This document shows positions 45,091-57,341 of a stretch of DNA of 64,000 nt, piece by piece. Source of the stretch: Mesostigma viride (Eukaryota; Streptophyta; Mesostigmatophyceae; Mesostigmatales; Mesostigmataceae); the NCBI GenBank assembly GCA_009746045.1, contig RPFO01000670.1:886454-950453 (forward strand). The letters run 5' to 3'. The notes under the pieces are model-generated. The model had not been told where the DNA came from, made no database searches, and saw only the letters and a list, made by a program, of their open reading frames with translations. Position 1 is the stretch's first letter. Each line of letters opens with the position of its first letter. The position numbers and the translations under genes are program-made.

Positions 45091-45615
45091 GAATTCCCCA
45101 AAGAAGATATAGTGGAAGTCACCCCAAGACGTCAATATCCGTCAAGACGTCAATAACTACATGTATGTCCACAGCTCAGCTAGTAGTCTAAAATATGGGC
45201 CTCGAGCTACTCTTGCACGCAAGCAATGCCTATCATCAAGGATTAATTAATGCCTATCAACAAGGAGACAATCATGCTTGTTAAATTTCCTAGGACCCAC
45301 AACTGGGGGGTCGTAGTCTTTGACAATGTCCGCCTGGGCAACGCTACTAATCCTACATATCCGAGGTCCCATGTCTGAATAAGAGGGGTTGAGCGGATGA
45401 CGCCAACAGTGTCTGTGCTCTGCATGTCAGCTAAAATCATATCGCGGAGACAAACATATGGCGGTATGTCCAATGTTGGCCACTGCGTCGCCTAACAGGT
45501 TCGTTCTTACATGGTCGGCAAGGGCCTGACCATGTAAGAAGATATCTCCCTGGCTGGCCAGTCCACAAGGAACCAGCAGGGACCTCATCTGAATCAACCT
45601 GATTTATTAACTAAC
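45091..45615. other. No gene recognised
   Basis: A 76-residue minus-strand ORF (45243-45473) has no recognisable features. An ACATGGTC...GACCATGT inverted pair lies near 45510-45536. Confidence 0.35.
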
Positions 45616-45664
45616 TACTTAATTCATTTATTAAACTCATGCCCCCATTAGGGAGTCAAGGAGC
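45616..45664 (-). mobile_element. SINE/LINE 3' end
   Basis: Minus strand: CTCCC-TAAT-GGGGG hairpin (one G-U pair) followed by CATGAGTTTAATAAATGAAT. It sits directly beside SINE copy B. Confidence 0.45.
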
Positions 45665-45678
45665 ATTAGTTAACCCCG

Positions 45679-45899
45679 ATTAATTAATTAATTAATTAAT
45701 TAATTAATTAAACACGTGCTCCTGTTGGGGAGTCACGGAGCACCGAAGTGCTTTTAATCCCTGTGTGTGCACAACAGGAGAAAGGGCAGAGACCCCCAGT
45801 CTCCTTCATGCCTAAGGCATGCCACAGCTGCATTCGGGAACGCTAGCTAAACGGACACGCTAACGATCCGGCAATCTGTGGGTGCAATAAGACCCATGT
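45679..45899 (-). mobile_element. SINE-like element, copy B
   Basis: About 90 percent identical to copy A (32734-32945) by eye over the full body, with a (TTAA)n tail of about 33 bases at 45679-45711. The hairpin is CTCC-CCAACA-GGAG. Confidence 0.75.
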
Positions 45900-46039
45900 G
45901 AGCATGGCATAACACTAGGAGCGTGGGCAAGTAATCTCATCATAGCCAGGACGTAGCATGGCTGTACTAGGACTATACCCCGATTTCTGATTCTCCCGAT
46001 TTCTGGCCTTCGCTGGTTGTCTCCTTGATACCCCGATCA

Positions 46040-46854
46040 ATGGATGGATGGATGGATGGATGGATGGATGGATGGATGGATGGATGGATGGATGGATGGA
46101 TGGATGGATGGATGGATGGATGGATGGATGGATGGATGGATGGATGGATGGATGGATGGATGGATGGATGGATGGATGGATGGATGGATGGATGGATGGA
46201 TGGATGGATGGATGGATGGATGGATGGATGGATGGATGGATGGATGGATGGATGGATGGATGGATGGATGGATGGATGGATGGATGGATGGATGGATGGA
46301 TGGATGGATGGATGGATGGATGGATGGATGGATGGATGGATGGATGGATGGATGGATGGATGGATGGATGGATGGATGGATGGATGGATGGATGGATGGA
46401 TGGATGGATGGATGGATGGATGGATGGATGGATGGATGGATGGATGGATGGATGGATGGATGGATGGATGGATGGATGGATGGATGGATGGATGGATGGA
46501 TGGATGGATGGATGGATGGATGGATGGATGGATGGATGGATGGATGGATGGATGGATGGATGGATGGATGGATGGATGGATGGATGGATGGATGGATGGA
46601 TGGATGGATGGATGGATGGATGGATGGATGGATGGATGGATGGATGGATGGATGGATGGATGGATGGATGGATGGATGGATGGATGGATGGATGGATGGA
46701 TGGATGGATGGATGGATGGATGGATGGATGGATGGATGGATGGATGGATGGATGGATGGATGGATGGATGGATGGATGGATGGATGGATGGATGGATGGA
46801 TGGATGGATGGATGGATGGATGGATGGATGGATGGATGGATGGATGGATGGATG
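46040..46854 (+). repeat. Perfect (ATGG)n microsatellite, 815 bp
   Basis: About 204 uninterrupted tetranucleotide units. Since 4 is not a multiple of 3, each forward frame reads the same Met-Asp-Gly-Trp tetrapeptide; these are not genes. Confidence 0.99.
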
Positions 46855-47188
46855 TCAGGCTTGTCTTACATCATGCAGTGGAACTTTGGTGCTGGAGGGT
46901 TAATTGTGGCCCGGTCTAGTTTAGCTTCAGTGCTCTCATGTCGGCCTTCACTTGTAATTATTTGAATGCATGCCCATTGGGCCATGCATAGTGTATATTT
47001 TTTATGCATGCACGCCCATTATGTATCGCTGGGTCCATCCCATCAATGCTTGTTTATTGCCAGGTCTGGTGTAAGTAAGTTAGTACTTGCGTGTCATGCG
47101 CATGGGCATGTTTAGAGTACTATGCTAATCTCTTTAGAAACATAATTACACGGAAGTTACAAATCTCATCTGCATCATGCCCCAAGAC
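46855..47188. other. No gene recognised
   Basis: AT-rich, with several GCATGC-type words. Confidence 0.4.
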
Positions 47189-47250
47189 ACTACATCAAAG
47201 AATCAAATAAAATTATAACATGCCTCCGTTGGGAGATCATGCAGCACATG
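47189..47250 (-). mobile_element. SINE/LINE 3' end
   Basis: Minus strand: CTCC-CAAC-GGAG hairpin followed by CATGTTATAATTTTATT. Confidence 0.45.
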
Positions 47251-47555
47251 CATATTCCTTGCTGATCTGGGTAGAGGTGGGTCAAGCCGCGACATCGAAA
47301 TAAGCTAATCTAAGCTATCTAGTCTACAAAATACTAACTACACTTCACCCCAAAGCGCCCCTTCCGCTTTGGGGGAGGGGGCTTACCCACATGGGCTGGC
47401 GTGTGAGCCGGGACATTGGTCTTCCACCTCTTCTTGTTCTGCATAGGAACAGAGAGCGAAGAAATGCGGTGTGGGGACCCCTTCTCGTGGTAATGCGTTA
47501 CATGTACTCCCCACCGGGCTTTGCTCTTCATGGGTTCATAAAGACAAAAATTATT
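47251..47555 (-). other. Unassigned stretch with a basic ORF
   Basis: A 65-residue minus-strand ORF (47334-47531) starts MKSKARWGVHVTHYHEKG and ends KPPPPKRKGRFGVKCS. Highly basic; no family recognised. Confidence 0.25.
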
Positions 47556-47605
47556 CAGTAAGAATTTAATAAATTAGGAACATATATCCGTTGGGAGTCA
47601 CTGTT
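47556..47605 (-). mobile_element. SINE/LINE 3' end, degenerate
   Basis: Minus strand: GACTCCCAACGGATATATG followed by an AATTTATTAAATT tail. The CAAC loop is kept; only three stem pairs remain. Confidence 0.4.
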
Positions 47606-47888
47606 ACACATATACCTGAAAAGGGGCATATGATTTTAAATACATTCTGAGCTACAACCTGCACGTGCATGGGTTTAGTTAACTGGCACCTATACTAGAG
47701 GCCTGACATGGGGTGGAGCTTCAGTGCTTCCCCGCCTTCTCCTTCTCCCACACTGGGTGCTCCGCGTCCTTCTTCTCCGGCCCTGCCCATGGGTGCACCG
47801 GCCCCGCCTCCTCCTTCTCCTCACGGGACGATTCGCGCTCCACGCATGGCTGCAGCATCAGTTAGCACGGGCAAGACATAGCAGTAAC

Positions 47889-48371
47889 AGTTAGTCTCCA
47901 TGCTTTGCTGAAGACTAAGTCTCAAAGGCATTGTGAATACAACGTATGAATAAGCCTTGTAAACCTACGTTGGTATGTGAATATAAATACCACGTGGGCT
48001 ATGCAGATAGGAATGCTAGTCGAGTCGCATACGTTTCCCTAGATAGGTACTTTGGGTACTGAGGTACGTGACAGATGTCAGTACCCAGTATACGTAGTGT
48101 CCTGTCATTGGACGGTACTAGAGTATCCTAGATAGGGACCGTACTGCAGCGTGCATTGATCTGTGATCGCACGATGCAGTGACTAGACAGCTACCTGTCA
48201 TCGTGCGGCCTCGGGCCAACGGTCTGCACCCAACGGTCACTGGCGGCGCAGCCGGTGAGAGGAACGTTGATAAAGGGTAAACCTATTTTCTAATGAACCA
48301 AGCAATTCATTGCTCACAGCATACAGTGTTCTCAAGCAATATATCACGTCGTTCATTTCTCATTCCTAACT
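47889..48371 (+). repeat. Copia-2 5' LTR
   Basis: 483 bp, AGTTAGTCTCC ... CATTCCTAACT. A TATAAATACC at about 47980 is a plausible TATA box. I could not identify a primer-binding site in the bases that follow. Confidence 0.93.
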
Positions 48372-49428
48372 TGAATTTTATAAACGCTCTTCAGCAACAT
48401 CAAACTCAACAACGGTTCAAACCGGCACTGGAAAAAAAAAAAAAACAAGAAAAGAAAAGAGAAAAAGAAACTATATCTTGGGGACGACGATGATGATCAG
48501 CGTCGTCCGCCAGACAACAGGGCACCGGCTGATGTCGGTGCGCCTGCATGCAATAACAACAAAACAAAAAGAAGACAAAGAAAAAGAAAACAAAAGAACA
48601 ACCATGACAATACCAGCCAGGTGGAGGGTCCGGCTGCCGCGAGGCAGTCCGAACAACCCCCCTCCCCTGTGCGCCAGCCGGTGGCGGAGCCGGTTCCCCT
48701 ACGGGGCACCGACCAACCCTCTTCCCCGGCGGCTGCGACAGCAGCACCCACTGCTGGAGCAGCCATGGCGGCGGCAATGCGGCAGGAAAACAACCCCCCA
48801 GGAGGCACCGGCCCCGCGCCGGCCCCTGGGGCTTCCAGCGTAAGCAAGTCCGTTGCTTTCTTTCCTCATGCATGCTCTGATATAATGCTCAAGAGCGGTG
48901 GCTATCTTTTCAACATATCATAACCAAACAGAAAGCTATCGCTGCAGCATGAGGAGCATAGAAACGCTCCAGCTGTTATGTGATAAAAGCACTCCTGGCC
49001 TATCCCCATCGCCGGCGGTGGGCGGCCTGGGCTGGACGGCATATGCAAACGAGACAAGTATCTCCGTCCACCCCAACGTGACTTATCTGAATGAATGTCA
49101 TGTCTTTTGAACGCAGATCTCCCCATTTTATTTGGGATGAGTGTAAGGGTATTGTTGCTTTCTTGGCAGCACAGCCTCTACCCTCTAGGGAGACTGTTGA
49201 TCCTCTCTATGTCAGGGCTGAGGGCCCTTAATCAAACCCACTGCTGTCAACTCCCTAAACATGGAGCTTGCCCAGCCGCCGCACATAATCAATAACGCAT
49301 GCAGTAGTGGCAGAAGCCATTACCAAACGCATGTACTTGCGGGTAAAGACATGGCTGGTGCTAACGCTCAAGCAGCACCGGGAGGCAATAACAAGAAACA
49401 CTAACAGAAAACAAACAAACAAACAAAA

Positions 49429-49760
49429 CTGTTACCAAACCATGGTTGGTGTTGAGGCAGCACAGATGCTGTCCTCTCATTACAAGCAAACAAACGAAAC
49501 TGTTACCAAACCATGGTTGGTGTTGAGGCAGCACAGATGCTGTCCTCTCACTGCAAGCAAACAAACGAAACTGTTACCAAACCATGGTTGGTGTTGAGGC
49601 AGCACAGATGCTGTCCTCTCACTGCAAACAAACAAACGAAACTGTTACCAAACCATGGTTGGTGTTGAGGCAGCACAGATGCTGTCCTCTCATTACAAGC
49701 AAACAAACGAAAATGCTACCAAACCATGGTGGGTTTTGAGGCAGCAAAGATACTGTCCTC
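49429..49760 (+). repeat. Tandem repeat of about 71 bp, five units
   Basis: Unit contains TTACCAAACCATGGTTGGTG and GCAGCACAGATGCTGTCCTC; the last unit is divergent. Confidence 0.9.
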
Positions 49761-49875
49761 TCAATCAATACAATGAACAAACAAGAAAAGCTGCGATTAA
49801 TTAATTAACAATAACAATAGCAACAACAGGCCCTCACAGGGCAATAACAACAACAACAACCGGCCCCAACAGGGC

Positions 49876-50007
<132 letters not shown>

Positions 50008-50400
50008 AGGCAACCTGGCAACCCTGGAAGGGTCAGGTGCCTGAGGTGCTTCCAGACGGGGCACAGCCGCAACCAGTGCAACCACAACCTTACACTGGTC
50101 AACAATGTGGATCTCTGCCCAGGCTGCCACTACACGAGGCACAACCTGGCCAGCTCCAGGCAGCCGTTGCAACAGGCCTCGCTACCCAAATCAATGTGAG
50201 TTCTCTCACCTTGCTTACTCTGAGGATGATGATCTCATCACCATTGGGGATGGCAGCCAGGGCATAATTGATTTTGAGGCAGCAACCTTACTGTCCTCCC
50301 AACACCCTGTACTGGAACCTTACATAAAAGCACTAACCCCCACTGTTGACAACTCCATTGATATCAAGGAGCTTGCTCACCATGCAGCTGCTGCCTAGCC

Positions 50401-51321
50401 ATGGGTCATGAAACAGTGGCTGAGGAACTAGCCAGACGGCTGGGGGGTAGTAGCATGGGAAAACCACTCAGGAATGCAGTAAAACTGGCTAGACAACACT
50501 GTCAAGAATGTCAGTTTAACAGCCCCAAACCTAAAAAATGGCATACTGCAACTCCTTCCACCACTAGAGGCATGATAGTGGGGGATGTGATGCACATCAA
50601 CAAAGATGTCCAGCCCTACCTGATCCTAAAAGATTCATGGTCCAGGTTCACAGTAATGGAACCCTTACCTGGCATGTCTGCAGGGCAGCTACGTGTTGCA
50701 CTCATGATTGCTTTACCCAGATTCTACCCAGTTGACAGAATTTTGCTTGATCAACAATTTTCTTGTCTGACTGACCTGGAAGGGTGTGAAGCAATAGAGA
50801 TTGCTGGGCTGGAAGATCATGAGGGTCAGGGGGTCATTGAAAGAACCATCAGATCTGTCAAAACCCTACTAGCCAAAAATCCTTCCAAGGATGCTACTTC
50901 AGGGGTCTATTGTGACAGGGCACTCTGGTGTCATGAAATGTGCACAACCCTAAACATGAGACCTGTCTTGCATGCCAAGTGGGGTGAAGTAATCCCAGCA
51001 GGCCTGCAGGCAGGTGTATATCCCCCAGAGGTGATAGCACTGTACAACACTGCACGTGCACAAACCTCAGCAAAACTGGCAGAAAAAGATAAAACCCATC
51101 CCAGGCCAGTATTCCAAAAAGGTGATCAAGTTCTCTATTACAAGGAAAACAGCTTTGGTAAGGTTGGAACTTGGCTAGGTCCAGTTACCATCCGTGGATT
51201 TACCAAAAACAGCAAGACCGTGGAGGTCAAGCACAATATCAATGGGAAGCGTCACAGGGTGAGCTGTCATAGAATTAAGAAGTACTATTCTCCCATGGCA
51301 GACGTGCCTGGGGAAGAGTCT
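50401..51321 (+). CDS. pol: Copia-2 integrase
   Basis: Open from ATG 50401. It has a short Cys motif (ARQHCQECQFNSPK), then the core: GDVMHINKD (first Asp), ILLDQQFSCL (second Asp) and GQGVIERTIRSVK (Glu). The D-to-E spacing is 29 residues, as in Copia-1. An SH3-like C-terminal domain follows (FQKGDQVLYYKENSFGKVGT; VTIRGFTKNSKTVEVK). It joins cDNA ends to target DNA. The frame continues past a DIRS-like insertion at 51322. Confidence 0.85.
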
Positions 51322-53330
51322 GGGCGCACAACCGGCGGCATTGCTTGTTTAACCGGTAAGAAGAGGAACGCCCTTTAGCCAAGCAGCCCAAAGCGGCAGT
51401 GGAGTCCACTAACCTCACCACCCGCTTACCCCATGTTCCGAGGTTCCGGGCCGAGCGCTCCACCCCCTTCACAGCGGCCCGCACTTCCTTCTCGTTGATG
51501 TGCATGGTCGAATCGCGCCAGCGACTCTTGATCCCGACGCGCCATCGCCCGTGGATGATGGCTTTTTCCGCGGCCTTGGTCAAGGGTCTAGGCCCGGCAT
51601 ACATGGCCTCACCTGGGGTGAGGAGGGTTGGGTAACCCCGCACCTCCCGGGCCCGAGCTAATTCCGTCACCTCAGCTGGGGCCATCTCAGCGTAGACAAC
51701 CCCCTGCCCAAAACTAGACGCATCCGAGGCCACCACCACCGGAGCCAGGGCAGCCCCCCGGTCCACACGGAGCATGGGGGCCAACGCCATGGCACACTCG
51801 AGCTCATCGCGCACACCTTGCCACAAAGGTCGCGTTCGCTGGCCCCACCCCTTGAGGTTGATGAACTTAAAACTCTGCTGCCATATGGACAAGCAAGTGC
51901 GGCTGAGCATCTGCAGCCACACCCACCGGCCCACGACGGCCGCCAGCGCCTCAGCGGTAGCGCGTCCCCTCTCGAGGAGTACACGAGTGTGCGCAACCAC
52001 AAGGGTGAGCTGCTTAGCTGTCGGCTCCAACACCCCATCCCGCCGGTGAACAACACCCAGAGCTTCTAGCTCGTCCTCCCCCTCCGGGCTAGCCATGATC
52101 GTCTTGTCCTTGGAGGGCACAAGGTTGTTAGGCGCGTACCCGTCTTCAATAGCACTCGCGATTAAGCGATTCACCGCCTCGCACGTGCGCCCATTGCTGA
52201 CCACCAGGTCATCAATAGTGATGGATACCATAGGGGCAGGGGGGTCCTCAAGGTCGATTTGCATCTCCCTCGTGCTCTCCTCCTTGTACTCGATGGCTAG
52301 GGCGGTTGGGTTACCCCATGCATTCCGAAGCACGGTCAGCTCCCCTACACTTGTGAGGCGGTTCACCTGCCGTCTAGGATCCAAAGCGCCCGTGGCATAG
52401 AGGACCATCTCATGGATGGCTTCCCCTAGCGCTACAGCGTGGGAGTGCCCCATGGCCAGCACTTTCAGCACTGGCCACACCCTCCTCCGCCGCCCCGGCA
52501 GCCCGACATCGGTGGACCACACATCAGGTAGCCCTTGATAATCCCACCACCACTCCGGCACTTGGATGGTATAGTAATACGAGACCAGATCGCTCTTGGC
52601 CGTGTAGCACCGACCCTTGATATAGACCTCCGAGTATATGCCCAGGTGGGGTAACACCGTCTTAGGGGGGTCCACCCACAGTGCGTTCCCCAACTTCTTA
52701 TTCACAATGAGCCTTAACTCCCCCACTCCTTTGGCCACCCCAAAACATCCGTCTACCCACTTTGGCCGCGTCTCTCGGAACTCCACCATCCCCACGTCCG
52801 CTGCCCTCCCCATCAACTTGCCCCACTCCGCCATGGTGCACCCTCGGCTGGGGGCAGGTACATTCCAATACCTCGCACTGGCAGCCACCTCCGGCTTGAT
52901 GCAGTTGGCTTCGCTCGCGTACACCTCTCGCCAACTAGGTCGTAGCGCCAGCAAATCCAGCAGCTTCGCCTTTCCTGCCACCTCGCGCTTCGGCAGACTC
53001 ACCCGCTCCGCCACAAGTTGTTCATACTTATTACATTTCCCATAGATTAGATCACTTCCTTCTGCGGGGCCTGTCGCAACGCCGGTTACGCGGCGACTGT
53101 ACCACTCGCAGTGCTTCTTGACCCTTTTCAGGGCCTCCGCCGTTCCTCTGGAGCACGCGCCTCCAGATTTAGGCGGAGGGTCTGCCCCCCCGTGCCATAG
53201 CCAATTCAACCACGTAATCACCTTGTGTTGTAGAGTGAAGGTCCGGCGGCGGCGAGTTGCACGCTGGCGTCTGCGTGCTGACCTCACTCTCCCCCACGTA
53301 GTGCTTAGAGGCATTGTAGGAAGAGGCAGT
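51322..53330 (-). CDS. DIRS-like reverse transcriptase with partial RNase H
   Basis: Begins near the PLSTTWGRVRSARRRQRATR leader. RT region: VGELRLIVNKKLGNALWVDP, CYTAKSDLVSYYYTIQVPEW (first Asp) and MVSITIDDLVVSNGRT (catalytic DD in the pattern IDD). RNase H: VVASDASSFGQGVVYAE (Asp), MHINEKEVRAAVKGVE (Glu), VVRLVDSTAALGCL (Asp). The RT-RNase H fusion with INxxE is DIRS/Ngaro-like. The end is cut at 51322; residues beyond come from target DNA. Assignment to DIRS is by pattern, not by search. Confidence 0.65.
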
Positions 53331-53361
53331 GGGAAGGGGGAGCGGTTTACCCTTTCGGTGT

Positions 53362-54420
53362 TTACTTGGTTTGCTGGGCCTTGCCCAGCTTCTCCATCAT
53401 CGTGGCGCTTTGCAGGGCCATCTTCATGGCCGGGTTGCTCACCAAGGAGGCATCTTCCTTGAGAGCAAGGAGGTGGCCAGCCACCTTCCACCCTCCTGAC
53501 CCCTGGCTCTCCACTAGGAGCATGGCTGCCACCACCCTCATGAGATACTCTACCCCAGCCAACTCCCCGGCTGCCGGCCCCAACTCCTTGAAGAGTGTGT
53601 CCATGGCCAGGGCGATGTTCATGACCACCTTCCTGCTTTCCTGGTTCCTCCACCCCCCTTGGCGAGTAGCCATGATCCAACTCTTTATCCCCCCTCCATT
53701 GTCGTTGGCATCCTCGAGCACCTCGGGGAGCACTCTCTCTTGCACCCTCCAATTCACCACTTGTGCTCGAGTGGGCAGCGTCACCCCTTTGGTCTTTTTC
53801 GGCTTCCTGGAAGCCCCATCTGCCCCGGCCAGCGCATCCTTCAATTTCGTCAGGAAATCCTCTTCCTCGGACTCCTCCTCCTCCTCCTCTTCTTTGCCCG
53901 CCTGCCCCTGCTTGCCAATAATAGCCGCCAGCTCCAAGAGCTGCTCCCTCACATCCCCCGCGGCCTTTCCCTTGCTCGGGGCTGGGCTTCCGACTTTTTT
54001 CGTCCCCTTTTTCGCCCCTTTCGTGGGCCGGCGTGGTGGCTGCATCTCCTCTTCGTCCGAGTCCGCCAAGTCCCGGGCGCTTTGGAGGGCTGCCACTAGC
54101 GCTTCGTTTGGGTCCGCTGCTGCCAGAATTTCAGGCCCGTCCACGTGGTCGACCAGCAGTCCAACGACGGACTCCAGCTGGGCCGCAGACCACCGGCTGA
54201 CAGTAGTTACCCAGTCGGTCCCGAGGACCGCCTCAAAGGCAGCGCACACTTCAGGCAGGCCCGAGCAAGTGGAGAGCTCCTGATGGAGCCTTTTCTTCTG
54301 CGTCGGCCAGCCTAGTCGGCCCTTTCCCGTCTGTTTAGTAGCTGTCGGCACCTCGGGATTAGCTTTCGGTAATTGCTTCCCAGCACCTGTCGAACCTGGC
54401 TTCCGCCCGGGCTTCGGCAT
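53362..54420 (-). CDS. DIRS-like gag-type protein
   Basis: An intact 352-residue ORF starting MPKPGRKPGSTGAGKQLPKA. It has a Lys/Pro-rich basic N-terminus, a long Glu-rich run (near residues 176-190), then a conserved region VNWRVQERVLPEVLEDANDN and ESRKVVMNIALAMDTLFKEL, which recurs in the remnant at 33862-34957. No zinc knuckle. It ends just upstream of the RT frame. I infer a nucleocapsid role from position only. Confidence 0.6.
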   Translation of the reverse strand: MPKPGRKPGSTGAGKQLPKANPEVPTATKQTGKGRLGWPTQKKRLHQELSTCSGLPEVCAAFEAVLGTDWVTTVSRWSAAQLESVVGLLVDHVDGPEILAAADPNEALVAALQSARDLADSDEEEMQPPRRPTKGAKKGTKKVGSPAPSKGKAAGDVREQLLELAAIIGKQGQAGKEEEEEEESEEEDFLTKLKDALAGADGASRKPKKTKGVTLPTRAQVVNWRVQERVLPEVLEDANDNGGGIKSWIMATRQGGWRNQESRKVVMNIALAMDTLFKELGPAAGELAGVEYLMRVVAAMLLVESQGSGGWKVAGHLLALKEDASLVSNPAMKMALQSATMMEKLGKAQQTK

Positions 54421-54904
54421 CCCAGCCGCTTTGCAGAAAGGAATTCTGGGCGTCAGCTACGCTGCCCCTGACCCCTGTCGCCGCCTTCGTTAAAACAAAA
54501 GAGACCGCCATGAGCTAGGTGAGCAAGCTTTTATCGTGTTTCAAGGCCAACGGCTCTCTACCAACGGCCAGATCCGGCAACGGCCTCTAAACAGTTTTAG
54601 CCGTCAAGTTTTACTTCAGATATTGCCTGTTGCAAACCCGTCCGCAATCACAGATCTGCTAGGAGAACCTAGACGCAAAAATCCGTCGTCAAGGTACTCA
54701 GCACACCGTCAAGGTATGGGCCGCAACAATTAGGCCATATCTTCCGTAATACTCGTACACTAGAAGCCTAATCAACCTTATTACGATCACATCACCCAGC
54801 TCTATTTCACCTAGCATCAGCGGCTCCCCTTCCGTATCACTATAAAGAAACTATGTTCAGAGAACCCCGATTCTCCCATGGCAGACGTGCCTGGGGAAGA
54901 GTCT

Positions 54905-55510
54905 TTAAGCATGGACTCACTACTTCTATCTGGCACCTCCAGCATGCCCAGCAGTAGCCCTGAGCCACCAATTACTGCTGTTGACAGCACCACAGCACCC
55001 TCTGTGAACACTTCCACCCTCAGTGAAGCCAGGCCCACTTCACAACCTGGGGATTGCTTAACCAGGCACGAGGTAGCTGGGTTGGAAGCATTAGCTCAGC
55101 CCCAAGGCACCAAATTGTCTGCCAACCCTCCCGCTCTGAGGTCAAGATTGGCAGTCGCCTTGCAAGCATTACACAGGTCACATAAGCAACAAGCTGCTGT
55201 GGCCGAAGGGTTGGCAAAAGTCTCAGCTGTGTGCACTAGTCAGGACCCCTGGACCCTGGCAATATAGACACTCAGGCACAGGTCAGTGTGATCAGTGCAC
55301 AAGCCATCCCTGGTCTTGAGATTGCACCTTCATTTTGGGCACGGGTGCAGGATTTCTCAGGCCAAAGCTCACTGGATGTAGTGGGACAGGTGATGCTCCC
55401 TATACTTGGTATTCAGACACCCTTCCAGGTGGTGGAGGGGTACTCTGGTAACACCTTGTTGGGGGAACCTTTTAATTGTATCCTATCCTGGGGTGCTTAT
55501 CTCAGCTAAT
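54905..55510 (+). pseudogene. pol: Copia-2 linker and protease-like domain
   Basis: The Copia-2 frame resumes after the insertion (SMDSLLLSGTSSMPSSS...) and shifts near 55260. The protease-like part reads NIDTQAQVSVISAQAIPG, then LDVVGQVMLPILG and NTLLGEPF. It parallels Copia-1 (EVDTNSQVS; ALLGQNFL). The active-site Gly of DTG/DSG is replaced in both (N in Copia-1, Q here). It lies after the integrase. Confidence 0.75.
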
Positions 55511-57341
55511 GAGCTCAGTGTCACAGGGGTGGGTGCAGTTCCTCTGGACCACTTTAAAATCCCTCTCTCCAGTATTGTCCCTGGTATGGATGCTGTCATC
55601 AAGGCAGTCAACACTCAGTATGCACCAGGGGAGATCCCTGATTTGGACAAGTTATTAGTGCACAGCCAGTTCCTCCATCCCTCAGCCTTTGGGCTGGGTA
55701 AGTGGGACATAGCCATGCACTCACCCCACCAAATCTCCCACGTCATACAAGAATGCAAAACACAAAAAGGGTTTACCAAGTGGCTGATGGCCATTGTCCA
55801 CCAAGCCAGGCAGGAATGGGTCCTGCCCAACCCCAAAAACCCTCAATACAAACCTCCTGTCACCCCTTCATGGGACGTGCCAGAGGGAGCCAAAAAGCTC
55901 AGATTAAAATTTGTTCTCAAACAAAAACCACAAAAAGTGGGCTCCCCAATCTTCCATGCCAGACCATGTGTCACAGAATTAAAGGGGACATCCACACTGC
56001 CAAAAGGGGAAACCTACACACCTCGGGTTGCAACAAACCTCACTCAGGATCATGCTCTCCCTATTCCTCCACAACCTCAATAATGCAGGCCAAGACTATG
56101 TCTGCAAAGCCACTGATATTAAAAGGGCCTTCCTCAGGGGGGACCCAGAAAAGGCTGAATCTGTGTGGAAAGGGAAGGTGTACGTGGTAGACACCCCAGC
56201 TGTGTGGAAACCCTACATTGATGAGCCCCACCTTATGATCAACATTGCATGGGGTGGAAGGGCTTGTCAGTGCCCCCGAAATTTTCAGAGACTCAGCAGA
56301 GGAAGTATTCAAAAAGCTCAAGGCCACGTATGATGACCTGGACCCATGCTTTTTTGTTGTACCCACCCCCTCTGGACTGCTGCTCTTTGTGTGGCATGGA
56401 GATGACCAACTCATTGGTGGGCCTAGAGCTGAAGTGGAAACATTTATTCAGCAGGTCCAGGAATCATATGAGATTGGCAATTAAACAGGTGGAATTGAGC
56501 ACAACCCCCATCCAGTTCTGTGGCATCATGTTGCAGCTGCACAGGTGCCCAGCCAGATCAGTGGGTCTGCTCTCTCTCTCCTCCTGCAGAATATATCCAA
56601 GATTGTCTAGATCTGCTGTGCACAAGACAACTACCTCCCCTTACACATGTGTGCCACTGTTCAGGGCAAACTGGGGTGGTGGTCAGCCATCTGTGGGGCT
56701 CCCTTAGCTGTCATCAGCAGGGTCACCCATGATGTTCTAGTCAAGATAAAATGCAGTCACATCAGGAAGTTGGTCAATGACTGCCCCCCCCTCATCCTCC
56801 ATGGCCTGAATCTGATGGAAGACATCCACATCCAATGTGTCATGGACAGCTCCATGGAGAGCAGAACAATCAATCAGATGGGGGCACGGGAATCAGGGCT
56901 GTTTTTTCTCACCAACAGGTCAGATTACATGTCCCTCACTTCCTGGTACCGCAGGCTACACCGCAGAAAACCTGGCAGCAGCAACTCAGCTGAATGTCGT
57001 GCTGTGGTGTCTGCTGCATTGCATGCTCGTTCCCTGCAGCACATGCTCACCTGGCTACAAACCCAGGCAGGCAGCACATGCAATGTTATCTCACATCTCT
57101 ACCGGCTGACAGCTTTTCTGTGATCAGTTTTCTAACCAAGAAATCTGTTTCTGCTGCTGTCCACACTGACCTGGATTGGGTGATCCTCAAACTGGAGGCA
57201 ACCTACTTTTCCAGCTGGACTCATGTGGATGATGAGGACAACCCAGCAGACGCTCTAACGAAGCTGCGGGATGCTGCTGGCCAACAGTACCAGCTCCTCT
57301 TTCAGAACATGAACCCCTATGATATCAGAGTCAGTGTTTGA
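55511..57341 (+). pseudogene. pol: Copia-2 RT and RNase H, frameshifted
   Basis: RT in pieces: KLRLKFVLKQKPQKVGSPIF, ETYTPRVATNLT, TDIKRAFLRGDPEKAESVWK, then DLDPCFFVVPTPSGLLLFVW followed by HGDDQLIGG. RNase H: QCVMDSSMESRTINQM, SSNSAECRAVVSAAL, VHTDLDWVILKLEATYFSS and DNPADALTKL. Frameshifts near 56050, 56270, 56490 and 57120 mean it cannot make a full enzyme, although the LTRs look identical. Confidence 0.85.

Larger units (their letters stand above)
51322..54869 (-). mobile_element. DIRS-like element, truncated, flanked by a 35 bp duplication
   Basis: Inserted in Copia-2 between two copies of a 35-base sequence (51287-51321 and 54870-54904). On the minus strand: CGGGGTTCTCTGAAC start, gag-like ORF, then RT and the first part of RNase H, ending at 51322 before the RNase H is complete. 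I see no tyrosine recombinase, integrase or endonuclease. Confidence 0.75.

Noticed and set aside
46025..46965. Three long forward ORFs made of a repeated Met-Asp-Gly-Trp unit
   Set aside because: They are translations of a perfect tetranucleotide repeat in each frame, not genes.
51399..53462. Plus-strand ORFs opposite the DIRS-like RT
   Set aside because: Shadows of the minus-strand frame, which carries the RT and RNase H motifs.
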